This document shows, in pieces, positions 1 to 8,834 of a stretch of DNA of 64,000 nt. The DNA comes from DATFDN01 sp963767645. GTDB lineage: Bacteria; Pseudomonadota; Alphaproteobacteria; Acetobacterales; Acetobacteraceae. A program made the translations under genes and the position numbers. Position 1 is the first letter of the stretch. Every line of letters starts with the position of its first letter. Location of the stretch: positions 1-64,000 of the forward strand of contig CAVYEW010000004.1 of assembly GCA_963767645.1 (NCBI GenBank). The letters run 5' to 3'. The notes below the pieces were generated by a model. It was given only the letters and a program-made list of their open reading frames with translations, was not told the DNA's origin and did not search any database.

Positions 1-741
1 GAGGTGGTGGTCGTCGACGACCACATCACTGGCGTCTTATCGGAGCACCAGGCCGGCAAGCTTCTCGGCATCCCCGAGACTGGCATCAGGATGTCGGGAC
101 GGCGCTCCACGCCGGGGCGCTATTTCGAGGTCGCCAATCCCGGCACCGGTTGGGGCAGCACCGACATATCCGATCCGCTGTCGATCCTGCAGCCGTTCGA
201 CCCCAGGAAGGCGCGGCCAGGACTGCGGCTGCTGATAGTAAGCACGACCGGCGAGCACGCCGCGTATTTCGAGCTGGACGCCGCGCTGCGTCCAGTGGAG
301 CAGCAGATGCCGCTTTCGCTGATTGCCTCGGTCGAGCGGATCAAGGAGAACTGCGAGCCGGCCTTGGCGAGCGTGCTCTTCATGGGCAACGCCGGCGGAT
401 CTCTGAGGGCTGGCGTGACGGAGAACCCGGTGGCGCTGACGCGCTCGGTGAAGCAGGCATTGACGCGGGTCACCTGCGGTGGCGCGCCAGCCTATGTATG
501 GCCGGGTGGCGGCATCACGTTCATGGTCGATATCACGCTGATGCCGGCCAACGCCTTCGGCGCTGTGCCGACGCCCGCCCTGGTGGCACCCATCGAGTTC
601 ACGATGCGCGCGTCGGACTACGCCGCGCTCGGCGGCCATGTGGCCCAGGTGCGTCCAGTCGAGACGGTGCTGGCTGAAGCGCGTCAACGGCTGCTGGCCC
701 CGCGGCCGGGCACGCCCTGGCCGCTCATGCCTCTCGGATGA
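1..741 (+). CDS. 6-hydroxynicotinate reductase-like protein, C-terminal part
   Basis: The frame is open at the left edge, so only the last 246 residues are present and the true start lies outside. Recognisable stretches are VVDDHITGVLSEHQAGKLLG near the beginning and GRYFEVANPGTGWG at about residue 40. They match proteins annotated as 6-hydroxynicotinate reductase, ferredoxin-containing enzymes of nicotinate fermentation; any iron-sulfur domain would be in the missing part. The stop overlaps the start of the next gene (ATGA), so it heads the amide transport operon. The assignment is from family resemblance, and the real substrate in an aerobic-looking alphaproteobacterium is uncertain. Confidence 0.7.
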   Translation, partial: EVVVVDDHITGVLSEHQAGKLLGIPETGIRMSGRRSTPGRYFEVANPGTGWGSTDISDPLSILQPFDPRKARPGLRLLIVSTTGEHAAYFELDAALRPVEQQMPLSLIASVERIKENCEPALASVLFMGNAGGSLRAGVTENPVALTRSVKQALTRVTCGGAPAYVWPGGGITFMVDITLMPANAFGAVPTPALVAPIEFTMRASDYAALGGHVAQVRPVETVLAEARQRLLAPRPGTPWPLMPLG

Positions 742-1598
742 TGCGGCTGACTGCCCGGCTGTTGCCCGACGGGCAGCGCCTGCATCTGCAGGACGGCCCG
801 ATCGACCTGATCGTGCAAGCATGGGGACCGCCCGAGGCCGTCGCCCTAGCCTACCGCGCCGCGCGGCACCGCGCCATGTTTATTCTCGACGAGCTTTGCA
901 CCGAGCTGAAGCCGTTGCGCCGGCCGGCACGGCCGCAGGATGCCCCGCTCCACGGTCCTGTTGCCCGACGCATGCAGCGCGCCGTCGCACCGTACACCCA
1001 AGCCATGTTCATAACGCCGATGGCCGCCGTGGCGGGGGCTGTGGCGGAGGAGGTGCTGGGGGCAATGTGCGCGGCGGTCCCGCTCGCGCGCGCCTATGTC
1101 AACAACGGCGGCGATATCGCCCTGCACCTCGCGCCCGGCGAGGCGCTCCGCGCCGGGCTCGTCGATCGGCCAGACCGGCCCAGCCTGTTCGGGCGCGCAA
1201 CCCTATCGGCCGGGGATGATGTGCGCGGCATTGCGACGAGCGGATGGCGGGGCCGCAGCCATTCGCTCGGGATCGCGGATGCCGTCACCGTTCTGGCCGA
1301 GACCGCCGCGGCCGCGGATGCCGCTGCAACAGTCATCGCCAACGCGGTCGACCTTCCGGGTCATCCGGCAGTCCATCGCGTGGCGTGCGCGGTGATTGAT
1401 CCCGACAGCGACCTGGGCGGGATTCAAGTGACACGCGATGTCGGCCTGCTCGCCGAAACCGAAATCCGTCTCGCCCTGTCGCGTGGGCTGGTCCGTGCCC
1501 AGCACTTGGTCGCACAGAACCTCATTCGTGCCGCCGCACTCCATCTGCAAGGAATAACGGCGTTGGCCGAAGGTTGCCGGATCGGGTCGTCCGTGTAG
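738..1598 (+). CDS. UPF0280 family protein (ApbE-like fold)
   Basis: A 286-residue protein of the UPF0280 group, distantly related to ApbE FMN transferases; the biochemical role is not established. The alanine-rich middle containing YVNNGGDIALHL (about residues 118-129) and the segment DVRGIATSGWRGRSHSLGIADA fit the family: a glycine-rich cofactor-like loop followed by a conserved Ser/Gly/His patch. Its ATG overlaps the upstream TGA by four bases, implying translational coupling with the 6-hydroxynicotinate reductase-like gene. These two families are often neighbours, so a shared cofactor or maturation role is plausible but inferred. Confidence 0.75.
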   Translation: MMRLTARLLPDGQRLHLQDGPIDLIVQAWGPPEAVALAYRAARHRAMFILDELCTELKPLRRPARPQDAPLHGPVARRMQRAVAPYTQAMFITPMAAVAGAVAEEVLGAMCAAVPLARAYVNNGGDIALHLAPGEALRAGLVDRPDRPSLFGRATLSAGDDVRGIATSGWRGRSHSLGIADAVTVLAETAAAADAAATVIANAVDLPGHPAVHRVACAVIDPDSDLGGIQVTRDVGLLAETEIRLALSRGLVRAQHLVAQNLIRAAALHLQGITALAEGCRIGSSV

Positions 1599-1651
1599 GA
1601 TCACACGACCTGTCACAACCGCGTCCTGGCCTCATTCCTGGAGCATTCCGA

Positions 1652-2887
1652 ATGACGATTGCACGACGTACGGTCCTGAAGACCGCCGGCATGGCGCTCG
1701 CAGCGCCGATCGTGCTGCGTCACGCCGCGCTTGGCGCCGACCCGATCAAGGTCGTCGGCATCCACGACGCGTCGGGCGGTCTCGACATCTACGGCAAGCC
1801 GATGATCGCCTGCCTCGACTTTGCGGTGGACGAGGTCAACGCTGCCGGCGGGCTGCTCGGGCGCCCGGTGCAGCTGACGAACTACGACCCGCAATCGAAC
1901 ATCCAGCTCTACACCCAGTTCGCCACCGAGGCGGCGACCAAGGACCGCGCCGCCGTGGTGCATGGCGGCATCACCTCGGCCTCGCGCGAGGCGATCCGCC
2001 CGATCCTGCACCGCTACCAGACGCTCTATTTCTACAACACGCAGTACCAGGGCGGGGTCTGCGACCGCAACTGCTTCTGCACCGGCTCGACCCCGGCGCA
2101 GAACGTTCAGAAGCTTGTTCCCTATGTCATGCAGAAATGGGGCAAGAAGCTCTACATCGTGGCTGCCGATTACAATTACGGCCAGATCACCAGCAAGTGG
2201 ATCACGAAGTACTGCCGTGACAGTGGCGGTGCCGTCGCCGCGGCTGATTTCTTCCCGCTCAACGTCACGGATTTCGGCCCGGCCATCCAGAAGATCCAGG
2301 AAGCCAAGCCCGATGTCGTGGTTTCCGCCCTGGTCGGCGGCGCGCATATCTCCTTCTACCGGCAATGGGCTGCGGCTGGCATGAAAAGTCGCATCGCGAT
2401 GGCCTCGACCACCTTCGGCGGCGGCAACGAAAGCCTCGTGCTCTCGCCCGAGGAAGGCAACGGCATCCTCTGCGCCTTCAGCTACTTCCAGGAAGTGGAC
2501 ACGCCCGCCAACAAGGCATTCCTGCAGAAGTTCCACGCCAAGCTCGGCGCGGGCGCGCCCTATCTCGGCGGCGAGCTGGCGATGCGCACCTATGTCGGCT
2601 TCAACCTCTGGGCCGAGGGCGTGCGCCAGGCGCGATCGATCGATCGTCTAAAAGTGATCCAGGCACTGGAGAGCGGGGTGGAGAACGACGGGCCGCCCGG
2701 CAAGACGGTGGTGGACGGCAAGACCAACCACGTCACCCTGAACGTGTTCCTCGCCGAATGCGCCGATCACGGCTTCAAAGTGCTGCAAAGCTTCCCACAG
2801 CAACCGCCCTCCGATACCGCCTCGGTCTGCAATCTCGCAAAGGATCCGAACTCCAACAGGCAGTACGTCATCGACGTACGCATTTAG
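1652..2887 (+). CDS. Urea/short-chain amide-type ABC transporter substrate-binding protein
   Basis: A 411-residue periplasmic receptor of the type I (Leu/Ile/Val-binding) fold, closest to the UrtA/FmdD/AmiC amide-urea branch. The N-terminus carries a twin Arg and a hydrophobic stretch (RRTVLKTAGMALAAP) consistent with a signal peptide ending near AALGA. Family-typical stretches are VDEVNAAGGLLGRPVQL, TSASREAIRPIL and the YNTQYQGGVCDRNCFC loop; the cysteine-rich loop is characteristic of UrtA/AmiC-like receptors. ATG 1652 is chosen because GGAG precedes it at good spacing and it begins the signal peptide. It starts the five-gene importer block. Confidence 0.88.
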   Translation: MTIARRTVLKTAGMALAAPIVLRHAALGADPIKVVGIHDASGGLDIYGKPMIACLDFAVDEVNAAGGLLGRPVQLTNYDPQSNIQLYTQFATEAATKDRAAVVHGGITSASREAIRPILHRYQTLYFYNTQYQGGVCDRNCFCTGSTPAQNVQKLVPYVMQKWGKKLYIVAADYNYGQITSKWITKYCRDSGGAVAAADFFPLNVTDFGPAIQKIQEAKPDVVVSALVGGAHISFYRQWAAAGMKSRIAMASTTFGGGNESLVLSPEEGNGILCAFSYFQEVDTPANKAFLQKFHAKLGAGAPYLGGELAMRTYVGFNLWAEGVRQARSIDRLKVIQALESGVENDGPPGKTVVDGKTNHVTLNVFLAECADHGFKVLQSFPQQPPSDTASVCNLAKDPNSNRQYVIDVRI

Positions 2888-2896
2888 GAGGCCGGC

Positions 2897-3763
2897 TTGG
2901 GCCTCGCGGTCGCGGTCGGCTTGCAGGTACTGACCGGCATCGCCACGCTGTTCATCATCAGCCTCGGCCTGGCCGTGGTGTTCGGCATGATGCGCGTGAT
3001 CAACCTCGCGCATGGCGAGTTCCTGATGCTTGGCGCCTATAGCGTGACCCTCTCGGTGCAGGCCGGTCTGAACCTGTGGGTCGGGATGCTGCTCATCGCT
3101 CCGCTGGTCGTGGGCGCGGTCGGCGTGGTTGTTGAACGTCTGGTCATCCGCCGGCTCTATGGGCGGATGCTGGACACCATGTTGGCGACCTGGGGTCTGT
3201 CGCTCGCTCTCACGGGTGCCGCGACCATGATCCTCGGCAACTCCGTCTCCGGCTTCTCGGCGCCGCTCGGCAGCCTCGCCATCGCCGGCTATCGCACCTC
3301 GGGCTACTCGATCTTCTTGATCGCCGTGGCTTTCCTGCTGTTCGCCGCGACCTGGGCTGTGCTGCGCCTGACGCCGGCCGGGCTGATCGCGCGCGGGACC
3401 ATGCAGAATCCGGAGATGGCCGCCGCGCTCGGCGTCTCGCCCGACCGCGTCTACGCGACCACCTTCGCGCTCGGCGCGGCGCTCTCCGGGCTTGCCGGCG
3501 CGCTGATCGCTCCGTTCTCCGGCGTCGTGCCGACGATGGGCGCGGCCTATATCGCCGAGGCGTTCATCACCGTGATCACCGGCGGTGCCGCCATGCTGGC
3601 AGGCACCGCGTCCGCCTCCGCGCTGCTCGGCGGCGTCTCGACGCTCGGCACCTTCATGACGACGCCGGTGCTGGGAGAGGTGCTGATGTTGGCGGTCGCC
3701 ATCGTGCTGCTCCGCCTGCTGCCGCAAGGCGTCACCGGCCGGTTCTTCCGGCGCGCGATGTGA
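2897..3763 (+). CDS. ABC transporter permease, LivH/UrtB type
   Basis: A 288-residue inner-membrane permease of the branched-chain amino acid/urea importer family. It is strongly hydrophobic with about eight membrane segments, and FGMMRVINLAHGEFLMLGAY near residues 31-50 is the typical LivH motif. TTG 2897 is preceded by AGGAGG, which supports it over later starts. It follows the receptor gene by nine bases and its stop overlaps the start of the second permease, so the two permeases are probably made in equal amounts. Confidence 0.9.
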   Translation: MGLAVAVGLQVLTGIATLFIISLGLAVVFGMMRVINLAHGEFLMLGAYSVTLSVQAGLNLWVGMLLIAPLVVGAVGVVVERLVIRRLYGRMLDTMLATWGLSLALTGAATMILGNSVSGFSAPLGSLAIAGYRTSGYSIFLIAVAFLLFAATWAVLRLTPAGLIARGTMQNPEMAAALGVSPDRVYATTFALGAALSGLAGALIAPFSGVVPTMGAAYIAEAFITVITGGAAMLAGTASASALLGGVSTLGTFMTTPVLGEVLMLAVAIVLLRLLPQGVTGRFFRRAM

Positions 3764-4761
3764 GCCGGCAGCGCCTCTGGCTGGAAATCGGCGCGGCGGT
3801 GCTGCTCGCCGCAATCGGCATCTGGCTGCTGCCGCGCGTCCTAGAGCTGTTCGCGTTGATCAACGCGACTGTCTATGTGTCGATGAGCCTGTTGGCGCTC
3901 AGCCTGGCGCTGATCTGGGGGTTCGGCGGCATTCTCTGCTTTGGCCAGACCGCGTTTTTCGGCCTCGGTGGCTACGCCTACGCGGTCGCCGCACTCAACC
4001 TGCCCGACACGACCTGGGCCGTCCCGCTCGCCGTGCTCGTGCCGACCGCGGCGGCAGCGGCGCTCGGGTACGTCATGTTCTTCGGGCGGATCAGCGACGT
4101 GTACATGGGCGTCATCACGCTGACGGTGACGCTGATCTTGTTCAACTTCATCAACTCCACAGCCGGTGACCAGTGGCGCATTGGCGCCGCCCCGCTCGGC
4201 GGCTTCAACGGCATCCCCTCCACGCCGCCGCTCAACATCCCCGGCGATCCCGCAACCCAGCTCGCACCGGAGCATATCTTCGCGGTCGCCGTCGGCTGCC
4301 TGGCCGGCTGCTACGTGCTCTGCCGGCTCGTGCTGGCCAGCCGCTTCGGCCGCGTCGTGGTGGCGATCCGCGAGAACGAGCGCCGGGCCGAGCTGCTGGG
4401 CTACGATGTCCGGCTCTACAAGCTCAGCGTGTTTGCGCTCGGCGGTGGCATGGCAGGCCTGGCCGGGCTCTTGTTCGCCAACTGCGTCTTCGTCAGCCCG
4501 ACCATGTTCTCGCTGTTCTATGCCGGACAGGTGATCATCTGGGTGATGGTAGGCGGCCTCGGCACCCTGATCGGACCCATTCTCGGCGCGATCCTGCTGC
4601 AGGCGCTCGCGACCTGGACCGGCACGCTGCGCGGCGTGAACCCAAGTCTAATCCTGGGCGTGATCCTGATGCTCGCCGTGCTCGCGATCCCGCGCGGCAT
4701 TCTTCCGACCGCCGGCGGGGTGCTCGCCCGAGTGCGCGGCGTGCGTGGCGAGGCCGCATGA
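3760..4761 (+). CDS. ABC transporter permease, LivM/UrtC type
   Basis: A 333-residue permease that should pair with the upstream LivH-type subunit. Multiple hydrophobic segments and SLALIWGFGGILCFGQTAFF plus AIRENERRAELLGYDV (the cytoplasmic coupling loop contacting the ATPases) identify the LivM family. It begins with GTG inside the previous stop (four-base overlap) and overlaps the first ATPase gene by four bases. The C-terminal tail after the last membrane segment is short and basic. Confidence 0.9.
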   Translation: MSRQRLWLEIGAAVLLAAIGIWLLPRVLELFALINATVYVSMSLLALSLALIWGFGGILCFGQTAFFGLGGYAYAVAALNLPDTTWAVPLAVLVPTAAAAALGYVMFFGRISDVYMGVITLTVTLILFNFINSTAGDQWRIGAAPLGGFNGIPSTPPLNIPGDPATQLAPEHIFAVAVGCLAGCYVLCRLVLASRFGRVVVAIRENERRAELLGYDVRLYKLSVFALGGGMAGLAGLLFANCVFVSPTMFSLFYAGQVIIWVMVGGLGTLIGPILGAILLQALATWTGTLRGVNPSLILGVILMLAVLAIPRGILPTAGGVLARVRGVRGEAA

Positions 4762-5489
4762 CCGCGCTGCTCGCGACCGAGGCGCTCACCATGCGCTTCG
4801 GCGGGGTCCTTGCCGTGGATCATGTCAACCTCGGGATCGCGGCAGGCGAGCTGCGCTGCCTCATCGGACCGAACGGCGCCGGCAAGAGCACGCTTTTCAA
4901 GTGTCTGACCGGCCAGCTCAGGCCGACCGAAGGACGCATCCTCTGGCGTGGCCGCGACATAACCGGACTGGACCCGCACCGGATCGCGCGCCTCGGCATC
5001 GGCATCAAGACGCAGGTTCCCTCGCTGTTCGATGGTCTGACCGTGCTGGAAGGCGTGGTGCTCGCGCTGCGTCGACTCCATGGTGAGGCTGAGGCACAGC
5101 GCCGCGCCCGCGCCGCCCTCGCCCGGCTGAGCATCGAGGCGCTCGCCCCGCGCCGGGTTGGGAGGCTCGCGCACGGCCAGCGGCAATTGGTCGAGCTGGC
5201 GATGGTGATGTCGCCGGAGCCCGAGATGATCATCCTCGACGAGCCGACCGCCGGCATGAGCGCCGAGGAGACGGACCGCGCCGCCGGACTGATCCGCGAC
5301 CTCAACCGGCACCACACGATCGTCGTGGTGGAACACGACATGCAGTTCATCCGCGCGATCGCGCGGACCGTTACCGTGCTGCATCAGGGTCGCGTGCTGG
5401 TGGAGGACAGCGTCGATCGCGTGCTGGCCGACGAGCGGGTGCAGGACGTCTATCTCGGCAAGCCGGTCGCGTCGGGCGCGCCGCCATGA
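4758..5489 (+). CDS. ABC transporter ATP-binding protein, LivG/UrtD type
   Basis: A 243-residue ATPase of the amide/urea importer. Walker A is IGPNGAGKST, Walker B is MIILDEPTAGMS with the catalytic Glu, and the switch His is in VVVEHDMQF. The signature region reads LAHGQRQLVELAMV, so the usual LSGG is LAHG; this variant is common in LivG/UrtD proteins. ATG 4758 overlaps the permease stop, and the same bases are the first in-frame ATG with family-like sequence. It acts with the next ATPase as a heterodimer at the membrane. Confidence 0.92.
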   Translation: MTALLATEALTMRFGGVLAVDHVNLGIAAGELRCLIGPNGAGKSTLFKCLTGQLRPTEGRILWRGRDITGLDPHRIARLGIGIKTQVPSLFDGLTVLEGVVLALRRLHGEAEAQRRARAALARLSIEALAPRRVGRLAHGQRQLVELAMVMSPEPEMIILDEPTAGMSAEETDRAAGLIRDLNRHHTIVVVEHDMQFIRAIARTVTVLHQGRVLVEDSVDRVLADERVQDVYLGKPVASGAPP

Positions 5490-6190
5490 TGCAGGTGGAC
5501 AACCTCACCGCCGGGTACGGCCGGATCGGCGTGCTGAACGGACTCTCGCTCGCCGTCGATGACGGCGCCTGCGTCGGTGTGCTCGGCCATAACGGCATGG
5601 GCAAGACGACGCTGCTCAAGACGGTGATGGGTCTGCTGCCTGCCTCCTCCGGCACGATCCGTCTGGACGGCCGGCCGATCGAACGCTGGCCCACCAGCGC
5701 CCGCGCCCGCGCGGGGCTTGGCTATGTGCCGCAGGGCAGGCAGATCTTCCCCGGCCTCTCGGTACGGGAGAACCTGCTTTTCGCGATCGCCGCCCGCCCT
5801 GGCACGCCGCGCGCCGCCCTCGATGCGGTGCTCGCCGACTTCCCCGAACTCACGCGCCTGCTCGACCGGCCAGGCGGCGCGCTCTCGGGCGGCGAGCAGC
5901 AATTGCTGGCGCTCGCCCGCGCGCTCTGCGGCCGGCCAAGGCTGCTGCTGCTCGACGAACCGACCGAGGGCATCCAGCCCTCGATCGTCCAGGCGATGAT
6001 CGCCCGCATCGGCGCGCTGCGCCGGCGCGACCGGCTCGCCGTGCTGCTGGTCGAGCAGAACCTGGACTTCATCCAGGGTCTGGCCGACCGTGCGCTGCTC
6101 ATTCAGCGCGGGCGCATCACCCGCGAGATTTCCCGCGACGCCCTGACCGACCCCGCGCTTGTGCGGGAGTTCATCGGCACCGGCGCGTAG
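5486..6190 (+). CDS. ABC transporter ATP-binding protein, LivF/UrtE type
   Basis: A 234-residue second ATPase of the importer. It has Walker A GHNGMGKTTLLK, the ABC signature LSGGEQQLLALARAL and Walker B LLLLDEPTEGIQPS; EGIQPSIV is typical of UrtE/LivF. It overlaps the preceding ATPase gene by four bases. With five ordered components (receptor, two permeases, two ATPases) the importer is complete. The adjacent amidase makes an amide the likely cargo, which is inference from context. Confidence 0.92.
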   Translation: MMQVDNLTAGYGRIGVLNGLSLAVDDGACVGVLGHNGMGKTTLLKTVMGLLPASSGTIRLDGRPIERWPTSARARAGLGYVPQGRQIFPGLSVRENLLFAIAARPGTPRAALDAVLADFPELTRLLDRPGGALSGGEQQLLALARALCGRPRLLLLDEPTEGIQPSIVQAMIARIGALRRRDRLAVLLVEQNLDFIQGLADRALLIQRGRITREISRDALTDPALVREFIGTGA

Positions 6191-6211
6191 GCGAGCAAAG
6201 GAGGATCAGAA

Positions 6212-7765
6212 ATGCCCCTCGGCACCGTCAAGCTTCCGACCGTCGAACAGCTCCGCGACGTCGCCGCCGATCTCGGCCTCACCATGAGCGATGCCGAGCT
6301 GGCTCTGCACCGCGAGTGCCTCACAGGCGGCATCGAGGCGTACAACCTGGTGGACCGGATGTCCGACGAGCTGCCCGAGGTGCGCTACCCGCGCACACCA
6401 GGGCGGCGGCCCTCGCCGGAGGAGAACAAGTTTGGCGCCTGGTACGTGAAGACGACCATCGAGGGCGCTCCGTCCGGCAAGCTCAAGGGTAAGCGCGTGG
6501 CGCTCAAGGACAATATCTGCCTGGCCGGGGTGCCGATGATGAACGGCGCCTCGACGCTGGAGGGCTACGTGCCGGACGTGGACGCCACGGTGGCGACGCG
6601 CATCCTCGACGCCGGTGGCACCATCGTCGGCAAGACGGTGTGCGAGTATTTCTGCTTCTCGGGCGGCAGCCACACCAGTGCCACCGGCCCCGTCCACAAC
6701 CCGCACCGCATGGGCTATTCGGCGGGCGGATCGTCGTCTGGCAGTGGGGCAGTGGTGGCGGCAGGCGAGGTGCCGATGGCGCTCGGCGGCGACCAGGGCG
6801 GCTCGATCCGGATGCCCGCCTCGTTCTGCGGCATCTACGGGCTGAAGCCGACGCACGGGCTCATTCCGTATACCGGCATCATGCCGATCGAGCTGACGCT
6901 CGATCACACCGGGCCGATGACCGGGACGGTGGAGGACAACGCTTTGCTGCTGGAAGTGCTGGCCGGCCCCGACGGGCTTGACCCGCGGCAGTATGGCGCG
7001 AACGCGAAGCCTTATCGCGAGGCGCTCGGGCGCGGTGCCCGAGGGCTGCGGATCGCGGTGGTCGAGGAGGGGTTCGGCCACGCGCATTCGATGACGGAGA
7101 GCGATGCGCTGGTGCGCGAGGCGGCGGATCGCTTCCGCGGCCTGGGCGCCGGTGTCGAGACCGTGTCGATCCCGCTGCACCGGCTGGGTGCCGCGATCTG
7201 GCTCCCGGTCGCCGCCGAGGGCGCGACCATGCAGATGATGATGGGCAACGGTTTCGGCTTCAACTGGCAGGGGTTGTACGTGACGTCGCTGCTCGACTTC
7301 CACAGCAACTGGCGCACCCGCGCCGACGAGCTTTCGGAAAGCCTGAAGAACACCATGCTGCTCGGGCACTACATGGTGACGCATCATCGTGGCCACTATT
7401 ACGCCAAGGCGCAGAACCTGGTCCGCCGCCTGCGCGCCGCTTATGATTCGGTGCTGTCAAGCTACGACCTTCTGCTGATGCCAACCCTGCCGATCACCGC
7501 CTCGCCGCTGCCGGCCCCGAATGCGCCGACCGACGAGATCATCCGCCGCGCCTTCGAGGTGCTGCCGAACACCGCGCCGTTCGACTGCACCCACCACCCC
7601 GCGATAAGCCTGCCCTGCGGGCGAGTGGACGGGCTGCCTGTCGGCATGATGCTGGTCGGGCGGATGTTCGACGAAGAGACCATCTATCGCGCTGCTGCCG
7701 CTTTCGAATCGGGGGTGGACTGGCGCGGGCTCGCGAGCGGGGCGGAAGGCGCGCGTTCCGACTGA
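6212..7765 (+). CDS. Amidase (amidase signature family)
   Basis: A 517-residue amidase-signature hydrolase, expected to release ammonia from an amide in the cytoplasm. The catalytic Lys is in GKRVALKDNICLAG (about residue 95). The signature GYSAGGSSSGSGAVVAAGEV supplies the cis-Ser and the nucleophilic Ser lies in GGDQGGSIRMPAS. A good AGGAGG site lies nine bases before ATG 6212. The length is normal for the family. It closes the operon, 21 bases after the second ATPase, so imported amide would be hydrolysed by this enzyme. The exact substrate cannot be read from sequence. Confidence 0.9.
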   Translation: MPLGTVKLPTVEQLRDVAADLGLTMSDAELALHRECLTGGIEAYNLVDRMSDELPEVRYPRTPGRRPSPEENKFGAWYVKTTIEGAPSGKLKGKRVALKDNICLAGVPMMNGASTLEGYVPDVDATVATRILDAGGTIVGKTVCEYFCFSGGSHTSATGPVHNPHRMGYSAGGSSSGSGAVVAAGEVPMALGGDQGGSIRMPASFCGIYGLKPTHGLIPYTGIMPIELTLDHTGPMTGTVEDNALLLEVLAGPDGLDPRQYGANAKPYREALGRGARGLRIAVVEEGFGHAHSMTESDALVREAADRFRGLGAGVETVSIPLHRLGAAIWLPVAAEGATMQMMMGNGFGFNWQGLYVTSLLDFHSNWRTRADELSESLKNTMLLGHYMVTHHRGHYYAKAQNLVRRLRAAYDSVLSSYDLLLMPTLPITASPLPAPNAPTDEIIRRAFEVLPNTAPFDCTHHPAISLPCGRVDGLPVGMMLVGRMFDEETIYRAAAAFESGVDWRGLASGAEGARSD

Positions 7766-7808
7766 AAATCGCTGTGCCGTCATTCGCGGGACTGTCCAGA
7801 GAGGGGGG

Positions 7809-8260
7809 TCACGCCGCCTCTGCCCATTGCAGGCCCGACCTGGGGGTCGGCTCGAACAGGTGGCCGAACCCCGAACCGGGCCCGCCATTGTAGACGGCGC
7901 AATGGACCTGGAGCAGCAGGTCGGCCCGAGTCGAGACCAGCGCAACTGCTGCGCCTTGCTCATTCGGCGGTTGACCAGGAAGTTGGCCATGCCTTCCGTG
8001 ATCGAGGTCCCGACCCACAAGCTGGCCCGATACCGTTCGGCGTAGTTGACCAGCCCGCGCTCTGGCTGCGGAGATAGCGGTCGACCTTGCGCATTGCACG
8101 CCACAGCTTGCCAGTGGGCTCGCTCTTCAGGACAGGCAAGAGGGAGCGGATGCGTTTGACGGTGAACTGGGCATTCTCGGCCTTGCCGTTCCAGGTCCGC
8201 CAGCGCAGGCGCTCGATCTGCTCGACGATTGCTGCCTTCGCCTGCCGTTGATCCGGTGCG
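7809..8260 (-). pseudogene. Transposase remnant (ISKra4-like C-terminal part)
   Basis: On the minus strand a transposase-like tail can be read through three frames: AAIVEQIERLRWRTWNGK at about 8190-8250, then LVNYAERYRASLWVGTSITE and ANFLVNRRMSKAQQLRW at about 7940-8060, then ADLLLQVHCAVYNG near 7890-7935. The conserved order (R-W-NG, YAERYR, NRRMSK-QQ-RW, LLLQ-R/H-AV-NG) is that of ISKra4-type transposase C-termini. The frame changes near 8065 and 7935 show decay. There is no N-terminus and no clear terminal repeats. It lies directly next to the group II intron remnant. Confidence 0.7.
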
Positions 8261-8296
8261 TCGACTGGCAAGCCTTCCGCTTGCGCGTCCCGCACA

Positions 8297-8329
8297 GATC
8301 CGTACGTGGGGGACTCCCGCAAACGGCTC
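8297..8329 (-). ncRNA. Group II intron domain V remnant
   Basis: The 33-nt minus-strand segment begins GAGCCGT and ends ACGGATC, with an upper stem of GCGGG against CCCCC and a GU bulge before the closing strand. This is the geometry of bacterial domain V, including an AGC triad. One mismatch in the lower helix and a non-GNRA loop (AGTC) indicate degeneration. It sits just after the maturase remnant, as in bacterial group II introns. Confidence 0.7.
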
Positions 8330-8720
8330 CCATCTCGGGTGCTTGACGGCAAACCGCTGTTGCGGTCAAGGATGGAGAATCCTCGGCTTGGGAAGTTAGT
8401 CGTCTGCCAGTTTCGCGATACGTCGCCAGGGAAGCTTCCTTCTAACTGCGCCGCTGTAGGCTACGCCGCCAGAGGCCAGTCACATGGAAGCGGAATGCAC
8501 CCTGTGCCGCACTGTTGGTCGGCACGGCATGGTAGGCGTAGAACTCGGCAACAACTTGCTTCAGCCATCGCCCTGTTCGGGGATCGGCTGATGCATCCGC
8601 CGTCGCATTCCTCTTTAAGGTCCCGGAGCTGCGTACGCATGCGGTCCTGCCGGATCCTCCGTTTGAGGAGAAAGCCGCACCGGCGGGAGTTGCCGCAGGT
8701 GAATGTAATGAGACCTGTGT
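8297..8720 (-). pseudogene. Group II intron reverse transcriptase/maturase remnant
   Basis: Reading the minus strand in all frames recovers the maturase (domain X) end of a group II intron-encoded protein. The pieces are FTCGNSRR-GFLLKRR, RQDRMRTQLRDLKEE, then RRRMHQPIPEQG, RWLKQVVAEFYAYHAVPTN, FHVTGLWRRSLQRRS, and finally RILHP-PQQRFAVKHPRWEP. The pieces need at least two frame changes, and TAG/TGA codons interrupt RRSQK- and HPW-like motifs, so the gene is dead. The reverse transcriptase palm is absent. The RNA domain V follows at its 3' end. Confidence 0.8.
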
Positions 8721-8834
8721 GGCCTCACTGATGAATGACATTGAGACGATCGCAGGCTCGCGGGCGACGTGACGTTCAGTGGCGTCAGCCAGCCCCTCGA
8801 TCCCTTGGCGGAAGCGGGGCACGCCTCGATGCAC

